Shown here: piece by piece, positions 33,599 to 43,295 of the stretch | Position numbering within the stretch: the stretch's first letter is position 1 | Layout: the number at the start of each line of letters is the position of its first letter | Source: Jingyaoa shaoxingensis | GTDB lineage: Bacteria > Bacillota > Clostridia > Lachnospirales > Lachnospiraceae | Reading direction: 5' to 3' | Assembly: GCF_014385005.1 (NCBI RefSeq) | Contig: NZ_JACRSZ010000001.1 | Coordinates: 767,371 to 831,370 of the forward strand | DNA length: 64,000 nt | Translations under genes and position numbers: made by a program | The notes under the pieces: model-generated | Seen by the model: the letters and a program-made list of their open reading frames with translations, nothing else | Told to the model about the DNA's origin: nothing | Databases searched by the model: none

Positions 33599-34600
33599 CT
33601 ACTCCGAAAAGCGTTTTTTTTGCTCCGAAGCATTATTTTTCATTCTCCGGCGATATTCAAGCGGAGAATAACCGTAAACCGCACGGAATGCCGAAGCAAA
33701 CTTGCTTTGATTGCCGTATCCGACAAGATGCGCAACGTCTCCGACACTCATTTCCGTGCGTCCTGAAAGAAGTTCCGCCGCATATCGAAGCTTTTTTGCT
33801 CTGATATAAGCACCTGTCGGCTGACCGTAAAGACGTTTAAAGCAACTGCTGAGATTTGTTTCAGAAATGCAGAATTTTGATGCAAGTTCGCCTACCGTGA
33901 TCTCATCAATAAAGTGAAGATTTATGTAAGCGTATACTTCCTTTACTGCCTCTGCGACCGCATGGGAAAAGCTTGGCAGACGCTCCTGACATTCATAACC
34001 GCTCGCATTTATAAAGCACAAAAGCTCCAGAGTTTTCAGCACCATATAAGGCTTTCTTATCTCTTCATTAATATGATACAGTTCAGAGAAAATATGCTCA
34101 AGAGCAGGTTTGGCTCTTATAAAAAAGGTCGGTGAATTGCTGAATAAACGCTCCGAAATGCGTTTAAGATCAATTCTTGCTTCGGGTATGCGCTTGTCTA
34201 TGACAGGCTGTGCCTTTTCAATGTCAATCATAATAGAAATGCCTCTGTATTTTCCGTAAGGAATATGTGAAGATACAAACTGTGAGCCATTTGTATCACT
34301 GATTGCAAGATCTCCGCTGCTTAAGAAGCCAATTTCACCTGTTTCAAGCTCAAATTCAAAGCATCCTTCGTTACAGTAATTTATCTGAATAAACCCTGGA
34401 ACGGGCGGAGTGTCCTGCCAGCATGATTTCATATCAAGGACATCATAGGACATAAGTATTCCATTCATGACTTCATAAACGTGCATGATTCCTTTTCCGC
34501 TTCCATCAGAATCAGAAAGATAATAGATCGTGCAGTTCTTTCCGTCTTCTTCTCCTGCAAATTTGTAGTTTCTCCATGTTTCGGGATTTATCTTTTTCAT
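33599..34600 (-). CDS. AraC-family regulator of the transport locus
   Basis: 333 aa. N-terminal part with a beta-rich sensor-like segment; C-terminal HTH pair EITVGELASKFCISETNLSS and MSVGDVAHLVGYGNQSKFAS, then GYSPLEYRRRM. ATG at 34600 follows AAGGAG. Its place between the binding-protein gene and the IrtAB-like genes parallels YbtA-type regulators that use their metallophore as co-inducer; this is by analogy only. Confidence 0.9.
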   Translation of the reverse strand: MKKINPETWRNYKFAGEEDGKNCTIYYLSDSDGSGKGIMHVYEVMNGILMSYDVLDMKSCWQDTPPVPGFIQINYCNEGCFEFELETGEIGFLSSGDLAISDTNGSQFVSSHIPYGKYRGISIMIDIEKAQPVIDKRIPEARIDLKRISERLFSNSPTFFIRAKPALEHIFSELYHINEEIRKPYMVLKTLELLCFINASGYECQERLPSFSHAVAEAVKEVYAYINLHFIDEITVGELASKFCISETNLSSCFKRLYGQPTGAYIRAKKLRYAAELLSGRTEMSVGDVAHLVGYGNQSKFASAFRAVYGYSPLEYRRRMKNNASEQKKRFSE

Positions 34601-34624
34601 AAATTCTCCTTGCATACAAATACG

Positions 34625-34656
34625 CTGCACATCTGTTATTTCTGACAGATATGCAG
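34625..34656. promoter_or_regulatory. Intergenic hairpin between the binding-protein and AraC genes
   Basis: CTGCA.ATCTGT / ACAGAT.TGCAG, 11 paired bases, no T-run. It could set different mRNA levels for the abundant binding protein and the regulator. Confidence 0.6.
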
Positions 34657-34665
34657 CTGATAGTC

Positions 34666-36339
34666 TTATTTAAGGTCTAGTCCACTCACTTCAACATACT
34701 GGCTGTCTGAGCAGAATTCATAGCCGTTTATCTTATCACTGTTCCATGCGGCAAGTTCAACCGTGTTTGCAAACGGAACGCAGAGAGCTTCATCTGGAAT
34801 CGTTGTGAGAATCGTATTGTATATCTCACTTATACGGCTTTCATCAGCGGAGCAGTCAAGCTCGGAAACAATCCCCTCAGGCAGGAATTCAGCAAACTGT
34901 ACCGCAACGGGATCTGCGCTGACTGTTGGATCCATATTGGTAACGACCGTGAACGGATCAAACGAACCACCGTAAGTACGATAGTGGATAATATCATATT
35001 CACCATTCATCGAAGCTTCATAATAGGTCATCATATCCATATCAGAAACATTTACCTTGAAGCCAACCTTGCCAAGCTGAGAAGCAATCGCAAGCATACC
35101 ATCACCGATGCTTCCGTAATCGCTTGTGTAAAGCATAGTCAATTCAAGTGGAGTTCCATCCTTGTCCCTTATGCCGTCACCATCGGAATCCGTCCATCCA
35201 GCTTCATCCAGAAGTTGTGCAGCCTTATCCGGATCATAGCTGTAAACAGTTGCCTCCACATCACAGTAAGGCTTTGATTCGCTGAAAAGAGTATCGGCAG
35301 GTGTCATTGTTCCCCGGAAAACATCGTTTGATATGGAATCCTTGTCAATTGCGTATTCAACGGCAAGACGCACATTTTTATCATCAAATGGCTCTTTTGC
35401 CATATTGAAGCCTATATAATTTGTAAGAGTAGGCTCATCATTGATTGCTGTGCCGAAAGAGCTGTCTGCGGAAAGTTCGGTGTAAGCATCCGCGCTGAGT
35501 CTTGCTGCACCTGTTATAGCATCTATTTCACCACTTCTGAGTGCGAGCACCTTTGCATCATTATCCGGAATGACCTTTATCTTGAAAGTATCAGCCTCAG
35601 GAGTCTCACCCCAGTAATATGGATTGCGGACAAAGGTATAAACACTTCCGTCGAAGTCTCCCTGATACATATATGGTCCTGTTCCCATGGTCATTGTCTG
35701 AAAATCATCGGCTTTATATGTAAGGTCATCGTTAAAACCATTTGGATTTACAATACCGAGAGGATTGCAGGTGGAAAGGTCGTTGAGTGTGCCATAGTAA
35801 GGCTGGGTGAGCTTTATAACAACAGTGGATTCATCAGGAGCTTCAATCGTGTCAATGACCGTCATGAGTTTTCCATATGAACCGATATACGCTCCAAGGT
35901 TCACCGCTGCAGCTTCAAGGCTCTTTTTTACTGCAGTCGCATCGCAAGGAGTTCCATCGGAGAATTTAATGCCATCTCTAAGGGTAAAGGTATATTCCTT
36001 TCCATCCTCACTCACGTCCCATTTTTCCGCAAGACTGCCCTTATATTCGCCATCTTCATAAACAACGAGAGTATCGTAAAAATTATGTCCCCAGTAAGAT
36101 ATTCCATAATTCGAAGACATTCCGCCATGAACGACAGCATAAAATCCTGCATCAAACGTCCAACTCTCGCAAAGAGTTACGCTTTTATTTTCCTCTGACT
36201 GGCTGGCATCACTGTTAGCTGCTGAAGTTTTTGAATCACTCGTTTCGGATGCAATGTCCGCACTGGCGCAGACAGCCATCGCCGTATTTGTACAAATCGA
36301 AAGTGCCGCAGCCACAGCAAAAAACATTTTCATTTTCAT
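34666..36339 (-). CDS. Extracellular solute-binding protein, family 5 (oligopeptide/nickel type)
   Basis: 557 aa. Signal peptide MKMKMFFAVAAALSICTNTA; there is a Cys at AMAVCAS but no clean lipobox. Acidic/Ser-rich linker to about 55, then the SBP_bac_5 domain: LAEKWDVSEDGKEYTFTLRD, GIKFSDGTPCDA, NPYYWGE, VRLAVEYAIDKDSISNDVF. A GWTDSDGDGIRDKDGTPLEL stretch resembles a Ca-binding-like loop common in these proteins. ATG at 36339 follows AAAGGA. Part of the OppBCDF operon. Confidence 0.92.
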   Translation of the reverse strand: MKMKMFFAVAAALSICTNTAMAVCASADIASETSDSKTSAANSDASQSEENKSVTLCESWTFDAGFYAVVHGGMSSNYGISYWGHNFYDTLVVYEDGEYKGSLAEKWDVSEDGKEYTFTLRDGIKFSDGTPCDATAVKKSLEAAAVNLGAYIGSYGKLMTVIDTIEAPDESTVVIKLTQPYYGTLNDLSTCNPLGIVNPNGFNDDLTYKADDFQTMTMGTGPYMYQGDFDGSVYTFVRNPYYWGETPEADTFKIKVIPDNDAKVLALRSGEIDAITGAARLSADAYTELSADSSFGTAINDEPTLTNYIGFNMAKEPFDDKNVRLAVEYAIDKDSISNDVFRGTMTPADTLFSESKPYCDVEATVYSYDPDKAAQLLDEAGWTDSDGDGIRDKDGTPLELTMLYTSDYGSIGDGMLAIASQLGKVGFKVNVSDMDMMTYYEASMNGEYDIIHYRTYGGSFDPFTVVTNMDPTVSADPVAVQFAEFLPEGIVSELDCSADESRISEIYNTILTTIPDEALCVPFANTVELAAWNSDKINGYEFCSDSQYVEVSGLDLK

Positions 36340-36373
36340 AATTTTTTCCTTTCTATTGAGAATTTGATATATA

Positions 36374-37171
36374 TTAACCGTTTTTAACGGAAATATCATA
36401 TTTTTTTATTCCTGATGACGAGGAACTTATAAGTGTTTTTGCATATTCACTTTTAAATACCTTTATATCCCCTGAATAGTTTACAGATTCAAGTATCCTG
36501 CCACTTTTCATAACGGCTATCCTCTGTGATATGTAGAGAGCTGCATCTATATCGTGAGTGATAAGCAGGCAGCCTTTTCCCGAGTTTTTCTGTATCTTTA
36601 TGAGCAGATCCAGAACATTTTTTCTGACAACTGCATCAAGTCCGCTGACGGCCTCATCAAAAATTATATAATCAGGATCTGCGGCAAGCGCACGGGCAAT
36701 ACATACTCTCTTCTGCTGTCCTCCCGAAAGCTCTCCCGAGCGCTGTGAAAGAATACTTTTGGGAAGTTCCATTTGTTCAATAAACTTTTCAACTGTTTTC
36801 CTTTCTTCATCTCTCGGGCATTTTTTTAAATTTTTTATTGGTTCTGCAATACTTTCATATACAGAAAAACGTGGGTCAAGAGCAGCTCTGCTGTTTTGAA
36901 GAACAAGCTGGAGTTTTGCACAGATAACCTTATTTTTTCTTCGCAGCCTGGGAGTCAGACTCTCGCCGTCACATACAACCGTTCCGCTGTCGGGAGAAAT
37001 AAGTCCTGAAATTATCCTTACAAGAGTGGTCTTTCCCGAGCCACTTTCTCCTACAAGAGAGCAAAACTCGTTTTTATCCAGAAAAAAACTCACATTATCG
37101 ACTGCGTTGAATTTTTTTCCGTCTTTGAAAAAGCATTTGGTAATATTATTTGCCGTTAAAATATATCTCAC
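36374..37171 (-). CDS. ABC transporter ATPase, OppF/NikE type
   Basis: 265 aa. Walker A GESGSGKTT, Q-loop near VLQNSRAALDPR, signature LSGGQQKRVCIARALA, Walker B YIIFDEAVSGLD, switch His in LLITHDID. Energises the family-5 importer with the adjacent OppD-type ATPase. One base separates it from the upstream ATPase gene. Confidence 0.92.
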   Translation of the reverse strand: MRYILTANNITKCFFKDGKKFNAVDNVSFFLDKNEFCSLVGESGSGKTTLVRIISGLISPDSGTVVCDGESLTPRLRRKNKVICAKLQLVLQNSRAALDPRFSVYESIAEPIKNLKKCPRDEERKTVEKFIEQMELPKSILSQRSGELSGGQQKRVCIARALAADPDYIIFDEAVSGLDAVVRKNVLDLLIKIQKNSGKGCLLITHDIDAALYISQRIAVMKSGRILESVNYSGDIKVFKSEYAKTLISSSSSGIKKYDISVKNG

Positions 37172-37172
37172 C

Positions 37173-37940
37173 TCATATCAGCAGAGCAGCATTAAGCAGC
37201 TCCTTTGTATATTCATTTTCAGGAGCGGCAATTATCTTCTCTATGTTGCCCTGCTCCACAAAAACACCGTTTTTCATTATATAAGCATATCCACCGAAAC
37301 GATCTGCCACAGCAAAATCATGAGTTATCATTATAACAGCTGCGCTGCCGCACAGGCCTTTGAGCAGATTCGTGACTGCTATTCTATGCTCTGCATCAAG
37401 GGCAGTGGTAGGCTCGTCTGCAATGATCAGCTTAGGGTGGTTTATGATTGCTGCAGCCACAGCTGCTCTTTGCAGCATTCCACCTGAAAGCATATAAGGA
37501 TAACTTGACCATATCGCTTTGCATTGTTCCAAGCCAGCCCTATGCATAGCTTCAAAAACAGCATTTTGAGCGGCTTTGACACTGCTTTTGTTATGAATTC
37601 TATATGTTTCCGCGAGCTGATTTCCAAGTTTGCAGGAAGGATCAAAGGATGTCATTGGATTTTGGGGGATAAGTGCAATATCACTTCCGTAAAGTTTTCT
37701 TCGTTTCTTTGCATCCGCCGACATAATATCTTTTCCCTCAAAAAATATCTGTCCTGATACATCAAAATTATATCTGTTCGTAAGACCGAACAGTGTACGG
37801 CATATCATTGTTTTTCCGCTGCCCGACTGACCAAGAATCAGAAGCGGTTCGCCTTCATCAACGGAAAGATTAATCCCATTAACAACCTTTACTCCACTGC
37901 TTTTTACTTTTACAGAAAGCTCTTTTATTTCAAGCAGCAT
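37173..37940 (-). CDS. ABC transporter ATPase, OppD/NikD type
   Basis: 255 aa. Walker A GQSGSGKTM, IPQNPMTSFDPSCKLGNQLA typical of OppD/DppD, signature LSGGMLQRAAVAAAI, Walker B LIIADEPTTALD, ITHDF. Lacks the long C-terminal oligopeptide-type extension, as in nickel-type NikD. Starts directly after the OppC-type permease stop. Confidence 0.92.
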   Translation of the reverse strand: MLLEIKELSVKVKSSGVKVVNGINLSVDEGEPLLILGQSGSGKTMICRTLFGLTNRYNFDVSGQIFFEGKDIMSADAKKRRKLYGSDIALIPQNPMTSFDPSCKLGNQLAETYRIHNKSSVKAAQNAVFEAMHRAGLEQCKAIWSSYPYMLSGGMLQRAAVAAAIINHPKLIIADEPTTALDAEHRIAVTNLLKGLCGSAAVIMITHDFAVADRFGGYAYIMKNGVFVEQGNIEKIIAAPENEYTKELLNAALLI

Positions 37941-38762
37941 TTATATTCCTCCCTCTGAGGTCAATGCGTCACGCAGCGCTTCACCAAAAAGATTAAAACC
38001 TGCTGTGGTAACAAAAATACAAATTCCGGGATAAACAAGCATCTCGGGATGACCGTAAAGTCCTGTTCTTGCTTCATTCATCATTGCCCCCCATTCGGCA
38101 GTTCCCTGTGGAAGTCCAAGACCAAGAAATGAAAAGCTCGATATCATTATGATTGCAGAAGCAACTCCCGTACTCATATAAACGATGCACTGTGGAAGAA
38201 TGTTCGGTATAAGGTGTCTGAATATCAGACTCACCGTGCTGCAGCCACTTATTCTTGCTGCTGTAATATACTCTTTGCCCATTTCTGTTGCGGCATATGA
38301 ACGAACCGTTCTTGCAAACCAGGCCCACATAGAAATCACGACAGCAACAGCAATATTCTGTATACCGTTTCCGAGAACGCTTATCACAGCAATAGCTGTT
38401 ATGAGTGATGGAAAGGAAATAAAAACATCACAGATAAACGTAATTATCCTGTCCATCTTTTCACCTGCGCAGACACTAAACGTTCCTATAATAAGTCCCA
38501 GGATTCCGAGTATCAGCAACATAGGAATACTCATTCCTATGGCATATCTTGCACCATATATAAGACGTGAAAGCTCGCATCTTCCAAGCTGATCCGTTCC
38601 AAGAGGGTAATCCCCATCTGCCTTGAGGTATTTAAGTGATGGATCTATTTGATCTGGTGAATTTGGCGCTATTACAGGCGCAAATATTGCACATATAATT
38701 ACAATCATAATAAGTATAAGTCCTATAACCGCCTGTGGTTTCGAAAAAATTTTCTTAGTCAT
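37941..38762 (-). CDS. ABC transporter permease, OppC/NikC type
   Basis: 273 aa, about six membrane segments. N-terminal OppC_N-like helix (VIGLILIMIVIICAIFAPVI) and NSPDQIDPSLKYLKADGDYPLGTDQLGRCELSRLIYG are shown in part by the DYPLGTDQLGR motif typical of the family; the EAA loop is TEMGKEYITAARISGCS. Overlaps the OppB-type gene by 8 bp. Confidence 0.92.
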   Translation of the reverse strand: MTKKIFSKPQAVIGLILIMIVIICAIFAPVIAPNSPDQIDPSLKYLKADGDYPLGTDQLGRCELSRLIYGARYAIGMSIPMLLILGILGLIIGTFSVCAGEKMDRIITFICDVFISFPSLITAIAVISVLGNGIQNIAVAVVISMWAWFARTVRSYAATEMGKEYITAARISGCSTVSLIFRHLIPNILPQCIVYMSTGVASAIIMISSFSFLGLGLPQGTAEWGAMMNEARTGLYGHPEMLVYPGICIFVTTAGFNLFGEALRDALTSEGGI

Positions 38763-39693
38763 TTATCTCCCTTACCATCCACGGGCATATCAGCCTGTTT
38801 ATCACGTCTGCTGCAAGATTGGTAATCACAAACACTGTTGCAATTATCACAATACAAGCAGCAGCCGCAGAAGAATCTCCGCTCACAACACAGGAAACAA
38901 GATATGTTCCTACTCCGTTCAGTGAAAAAACTTTTTCTGCAACAGCACTTCCTGCAAGCATATATCCAAGATACTGACCGAAAAGAGTTATCACAGGAGG
39001 CAATGAATTTTTAAATCCGTGCCTCACGATTATCTGCCACTCGGACAGTCCTCTTGTCCTTGCATATGCCGCATAATCCGAGCTTATTTCTGAAAGCAAT
39101 GACGAACGCATTACCCTGATTGCTCCGCAGGCTGACGGAAATGCCAGTGCAAAAGACGGAAGTATATATCCGCTTATTCCCGCCTTCGGAACAACACTGA
39201 ATATCGACAGCCTGACCGCAAACAGCAACAGAAGCATAAATCCAAGCCAGAAAACGGGCAGGCATATCCCACCTATGGTCAATACCCTCACAATATGGTC
39301 AAACATTTTGCCATGAAACCTTGCACACAAAATTGCTATGGAAAAAACAATAATGATCATCCATCCCATTGCCATGATAACAAGTTGGAAAGTTACAGGA
39401 AAAAAAGTTTTTATATCGTCAGTTATACTGTGATACGTAACCACCGATTTTCCCATATCACCCTTAAGCAGTCCTTTCAGCCACAGAAAATAGCGTGTAG
39501 GCAGCGGCTTATCAAGTCCCATTTCTTCCCTCAGGGAATCTACAAGTATTGTGTCACCTGCTGAGTTGCTTCGTATCGCAGCAGCTAACGCCGGATCTTT
39601 TCCTGACATTGTCATGAGAATAAAACACAGTACCGTCACCCCTATAAGAACAGGGATTGTACTTGCAAACCTTTTTATAAAATACTTTTTCAA
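38755..39693 (-). CDS. ABC transporter permease, OppB/NikB type
   Basis: 312 aa from a TTG start. GGAGGGG lies 6 nt before the TTG and the protein then begins with a charged (KKYFIKRF) segment plus the first membrane helix, as is usual; the longer ATG-started frame adds 10 residues with no ribosome site. Family marks: MGLDKPLPTRYFLWLKGLLK, GDMGKSVVT, EAA loop DYAAYARTRGLSEWQIIVRH. First gene of the importer operon. Confidence 0.9.
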   Translation of the reverse strand: MKKYFIKRFASTIPVLIGVTVLCFILMTMSGKDPALAAAIRSNSAGDTILVDSLREEMGLDKPLPTRYFLWLKGLLKGDMGKSVVTYHSITDDIKTFFPVTFQLVIMAMGWMIIIVFSIAILCARFHGKMFDHIVRVLTIGGICLPVFWLGFMLLLLFAVRLSIFSVVPKAGISGYILPSFALAFPSACGAIRVMRSSLLSEISSDYAAYARTRGLSEWQIIVRHGFKNSLPPVITLFGQYLGYMLAGSAVAEKVFSLNGVGTYLVSCVVSGDSSAAAACIVIIATVFVITNLAADVINRLICPWMVREIND

Positions 39694-39826
39694 GTAGGTC
39701 CCCTCCGCATGAGTAAGTTGCAACTAATTTTCGTTTCATTCTACATAATAGCATGTTTTGAAATAATTTCCACTCCAAAATCTCATACTTTGGCTCCAAA
39801 AAAACAGCTCTGCCATTTTAAAACAG

Positions 39827-39866
39827 AAAAAGACGCAAGCCACATTTCTATGACTCACGCCTTTTT
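39827..39866 (-). terminator. Terminator, second copy of the 11578-11618 family
   Basis: AAAAAGACGCAAG..A with CTATGACTCACGCCTTTTTC, followed on the minus strand by TTTTTCTG. It ends the 39888 gene; its sequence is nearly the same as the terminator of the DUF1016 gene. Confidence 0.75.
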
Positions 39867-39887
39867 CTACTCATATTTTAAAAATCT

Positions 39888-40840
39888 TTATTTTCTTTTT
39901 CTTTCATACAATTCATACAATTTCCCGCATTCCATGCATATCCATCCTGCTTCGCCTGTATATAGCGGATATTTTCGTTCCTTATAATATTCTGTTTCAT
40001 AATTTTCTATTAATTCCACAAGGTTATTGATATCCCCCATCTGAGCGGCAGCCATTCCTGTTATTGCCCACAAAAAGCCAGTTCTTTTTTTATTCAGTTT
40101 CTGCCACTGAAACCTTTCCGTAAACTGATCATATAATACCTTTTGCTTTTTCTTCTCTTTTACCGGAAATTCATAAATCAGCGGATAAATCTGAGCAACA
40201 CCATCCGGATAAAATTCTGCCAGGTGATACAGATCACTGTTTCCAATAATTCTCCATCTTTGATTCGCATCATCCCAAAATGTCTTTTCTATCTGTCCTT
40301 GTATCTTTTTACGTATTTCACTGATTGCCTGCGTATCTTCCATTCCTGCAAGTTCCAATTCATACATGCCTTTCCATACTTCCAGATTATCCATCAGATA
40401 AACTGTTGTATTTTCTTCTGAGACCTGTGTAATTCCATCCTGCATCAAGCTTTGAATCTTTTTTAATGCAAGGCTGATTCCCTTTTTCCAGTATTCCGGC
40501 AGGTCTGTATTTTCTGTCTTTTCCAGATATTTTCCCATAAGGAAAAGATACATACCAAGATATCCGTCTTCGGAATCAGCCTTTTCTTTATAAATAAGTT
40601 TCCCATTCTCTTTCCTGTAGATTCCCATTTTTCCATCTGTTTCCAGCAAAATTCCGGTATGCCAGTCCAGATACCTGCCAACCGCTTTTTTCTCAGTTTC
40701 AGTCATGGAACAATTCCTTGTTTCTGCCAGAAGCCCCAGTGCAGCTATACATCCCTACCGATTTCAGCGAAAGCTTTTCTATGCTCTCCCATACTTTCAG
40801 CACATGACAGTCAGCAAATGCATATGCCAATTTCCTGAAG
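39888..40840 (-). pseudogene. Six-hairpin-glycosidase-like protein, 5'-truncated and frameshifted
   Basis: A clean 272-codon frame (39888-40706) holds SEDGYLGMYLFLMGKYL, EFYPDGVAQIYPLIY and FLWAITGMAAAQMGD, a helical repeat look like (alpha/alpha)6 glycosidases. Upstream in other frames are DCHVLKVWESIEKLSLKSVG and IAALGLLAETRNCS, which join it through a one-base shift near 40740-40750. It also overlaps the end of the membrane-protein gene, so sequence between them has been deleted. Family call is tentative. Confidence 0.55.
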
Positions 40841-41305
40841 CATATATAATTTTGAATAAACGGTTAAAGTATACGGAAAATATTTTTCCCCAAACACAAA
40901 CCACAGACTGTTTATCAGATGAATCGCACTGCACAGAATCAGATAAATAGCAAGAGGGCGACCCTTCCATGGAAGTTCCGCCAGAAGAATGATTACTCCG
41001 AGAGAAATTCCTGTATTTATAAGGCTTATCTGTATTCCCGGATATACGGTTTTTGCACTGAGATAGCTGATTTTTCCAAACAGAGGATACGTTTCTGACC
41101 GGATTCCAACATACATATGCGGTTCATATTTCTTTAAAACATCGGTACATATCTCACAGATCATCCTGGTCAGATCATCAATCTGAGTCCACATAAGCAG
41201 AAAACCTAGCAGGATCAGTATGACAATATACAGAATACATTTATTTTTATCTGCCTCAATTCTTCGATAGGTTCTGGTGTAATCAATTACTTTCTTTTCT
41301 TTCAT
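40811..41305 (-). CDS. Integral membrane protein, probably C-terminally truncated
   Basis: 164 aa, three to four membrane segments (about 23-41, 88-108, 115-135). Not recognised. ATG at 41305 with AGGAGGAG. It lies between a GGDEF protein and a broken glycosidase-like gene, an arrangement seen in c-di-GMP-controlled polysaccharide loci. The frame ends abruptly (LQEIGICIC-stop) where glycosidase-like sequence begins, so the C-terminus is likely lost. Confidence 0.6.
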   Translation of the reverse strand: MKEKKVIDYTRTYRRIEADKNKCILYIVILILLGFLLMWTQIDDLTRMICEICTDVLKKYEPHMYVGIRSETYPLFGKISYLSAKTVYPGIQISLINTGISLGVIILLAELPWKGRPLAIYLILCSAIHLINSLWFVFGEKYFPYTLTVYSKLYMLQEIGICIC

Positions 41306-41364
41306 AGACTCCTCCTTTTTCCGTTTCGCTACACAGCTCATAACCGGAAATCTTCCAGAATTTT

Positions 41365-42819
41365 TTACATCCCCTCCCCATAAATTACGGCACTGTAGCC
41401 TTTCTGCTTTTTGCTCTGATACATTGCCCTATCAGCCTTTCTGTATAGCTGATCAAAAGAAACCTCTTCATATCCATCATAAAAACACGCACCCAGACTT
41501 ATTTCTATGCTCTTTCTCTTCATCTCTATAATATCAATCTGTCGGATATTTTCGAAAAGGCGTTCAAAAAATTTCTCAGCTACTGTTCGCTCCAGCATTT
41601 TCGGCATAAATATAGCGAACTCATCGCCACCAAGCCGCAAAACCACATCACTGTCACGACATGTTTTCCGTAACTTCTCCGCAATGGCTATAATCACTTT
41701 ATCTCCTACAGAATGCCCATAAGTATCATTGATGGATTTAAATTTGTCACAGTCGATCAGGCAAAGCAATCCTCCTGTTTTTTCCTTTAAAAGTTCAGTA
41801 ATCCTTTTTTCTCCGCTTCCACGATTACATAATCCTGTCATAAGATCTGTCCGCGCCAGATAAATCAGCCTGTTCTCGCGCTTTTTTTCTTCTTCTATAC
41901 ACTCAATACAGAAAAGCACATGCAGAAGTCTTCCATTTTCATCGTAGTCTACAGGAATAAATCTGCTTCGGCACCAACCTGATATTTTATCTATAAATTC
42001 ATGTGTTATGCTGTTTTCTTCAAGAAGTCGTCCTTCCAGCGTACTGATATCTACAAACTCCAGCGATTCCTGAAGTTGTGATTCTATACACATTTTCTCA
42101 GCAATATTCTTAATATGTCCGCAAAAATCATCCCTGATTTCATATTTTCCCATCTTTTTGAAATCTTTTTCCAAATATTCCGCAATCTGATCTGTCATTT
42201 TTACAATATGATAGCTTTTTGTCTGCACATTAATCAAATGCATAACTGTATAGATCTTCGAGAGGGATGAATAACTGCTGAGCTTTGCCTCTTTATTTGA
42301 CATTATAAATGAATTACGCATTTTCAGAAATGAGATAAGAAGCGTTCCTATCATATCCAAAAAAGTAGTAAGCCCCCTGTAATCACTTTTGGGAGGATTA
42401 TCCACACCGAAAAATCCTCTTATCTCGTCTTTATAACGTAATGGGCATACCACCACATTTCTCACATTCTGCGCTTTTAGCATATCATATGAAATGCGAT
42501 GTTCTTCTTTGATATCTTCTATATCAGTGATAATGATACTTTCGCCTTTGGAAAACGTATCATACCACCACTTTATTACGTCCATATCGACATTCTGCAA
42601 TCTGTCTATCTCAGGAGTTACTCCCTGTGCACACCATTCATACGTATTGTCTGTGCCATGTCTTTCTTTACAATCCTCAAAAATATATATTCTATCAGAA
42701 CCGATATGTCTGCCGAAAAAGCGGATAAATTCATTAATCTGCTCGTCAGGTGTATTGTAATTAAGTGCGGATCTAAGTGCTTCATTTATGACCAGTTCAT
42801 ACTTTATGATTGTCTTCAT
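41365..42819 (-). CDS. Diguanylate cyclase with N-terminal GAF-like domain
   Basis: 484 aa. GAF-like domain at about 5-170, a linker with PAS-like features (about 200-310), then GGDEF: ARTDLMTGLCNRGSGEKRI, CDKFKSINDTYGHSVGD, RLGGDEF at 395-401. Makes c-di-GMP. The upstream gene is the broken pseudo-receiver; the ribosome site TCAGGAGGAAAACAA lies in the duplicated cassette, so this gene has taken over a promoter shared with the beta-propeller gene at 46739-48805. Confidence 0.93.
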   Translation of the reverse strand: MKTIIKYELVINEALRSALNYNTPDEQINEFIRFFGRHIGSDRIYIFEDCKERHGTDNTYEWCAQGVTPEIDRLQNVDMDVIKWWYDTFSKGESIIITDIEDIKEEHRISYDMLKAQNVRNVVVCPLRYKDEIRGFFGVDNPPKSDYRGLTTFLDMIGTLLISFLKMRNSFIMSNKEAKLSSYSSLSKIYTVMHLINVQTKSYHIVKMTDQIAEYLEKDFKKMGKYEIRDDFCGHIKNIAEKMCIESQLQESLEFVDISTLEGRLLEENSITHEFIDKISGWCRSRFIPVDYDENGRLLHVLFCIECIEEEKKRENRLIYLARTDLMTGLCNRGSGEKRITELLKEKTGGLLCLIDCDKFKSINDTYGHSVGDKVIIAIAEKLRKTCRDSDVVLRLGGDEFAIFMPKMLERTVAEKFFERLFENIRQIDIIEMKRKSIEISLGACFYDGYEEVSFDQLYRKADRAMYQSKKQKGYSAVIYGEGM

Positions 42820-43264
42820 GTTGTTTTCCTCCTGAATGTCGTTCTCATCTTATTTTTTTACATTCAAGCCAGATGGAAAGACCTTCTTTTATTTTCTGCT
42901 CTTCCACAGGTTTCATAAAAAATATTCTATCTGCATCCTAAACGCATGAAGTGAAAAGTCAAGATCACTGCACCAGATGATCCCACATTTCGGATACAGG
43001 GAGCGGAAATGTTCTGCCGCATTCAGCCCGGACACCCCTGGCAACTCAAGAAACACCACTGCCGGTACTGTTTTTCGTGCCCGCCCAAAAAACTGTTCCT
43101 GATCAGTCAATATGGCAATACAATACACGACATCCCTCCTCTTCCATTTGCTATACTCCCATTTGTTATCCTCATTATAAAAAAGTCAGAATTTTTTCAA
43201 TAATTCTGTCACGAAACGACAGAAAATGACACGAATTGTAAATCCATGGTATTGTTTTGTGATA
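42817..43264. repeat. Duplicated control cassette, copy 1
   Basis: From the ribosome site of the GGDEF gene, through the pseudo-receiver pseudogene, to the divergent promoter with CACGAA direct repeats (43210-43215, 43230-43235). It matches 48803-49341 almost throughout apart from a 90-bp deletion and a small indel. Confidence 0.92.
42850..43128 (-). pseudogene. Pseudo-receiver gene, copy with 90-bp deletion and frameshift
   Basis: Reads MYCIAILTDQEQ then directly FFGRARKTVPAVVFLELPG, lacking 30 residues present in the intact copy (48832-49206). The missing DNA lies between two 12-bp direct repeats (CTGTTCCTGATC) in the intact copy. A further one-base difference in a T-run stops the frame at EYFL; the C-terminal codons continue out of frame to about 42850. 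Confidence 0.9.
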
Positions 43265-43295
43265 TATTGTTACCAGATAAATACTCTCAAACTCC

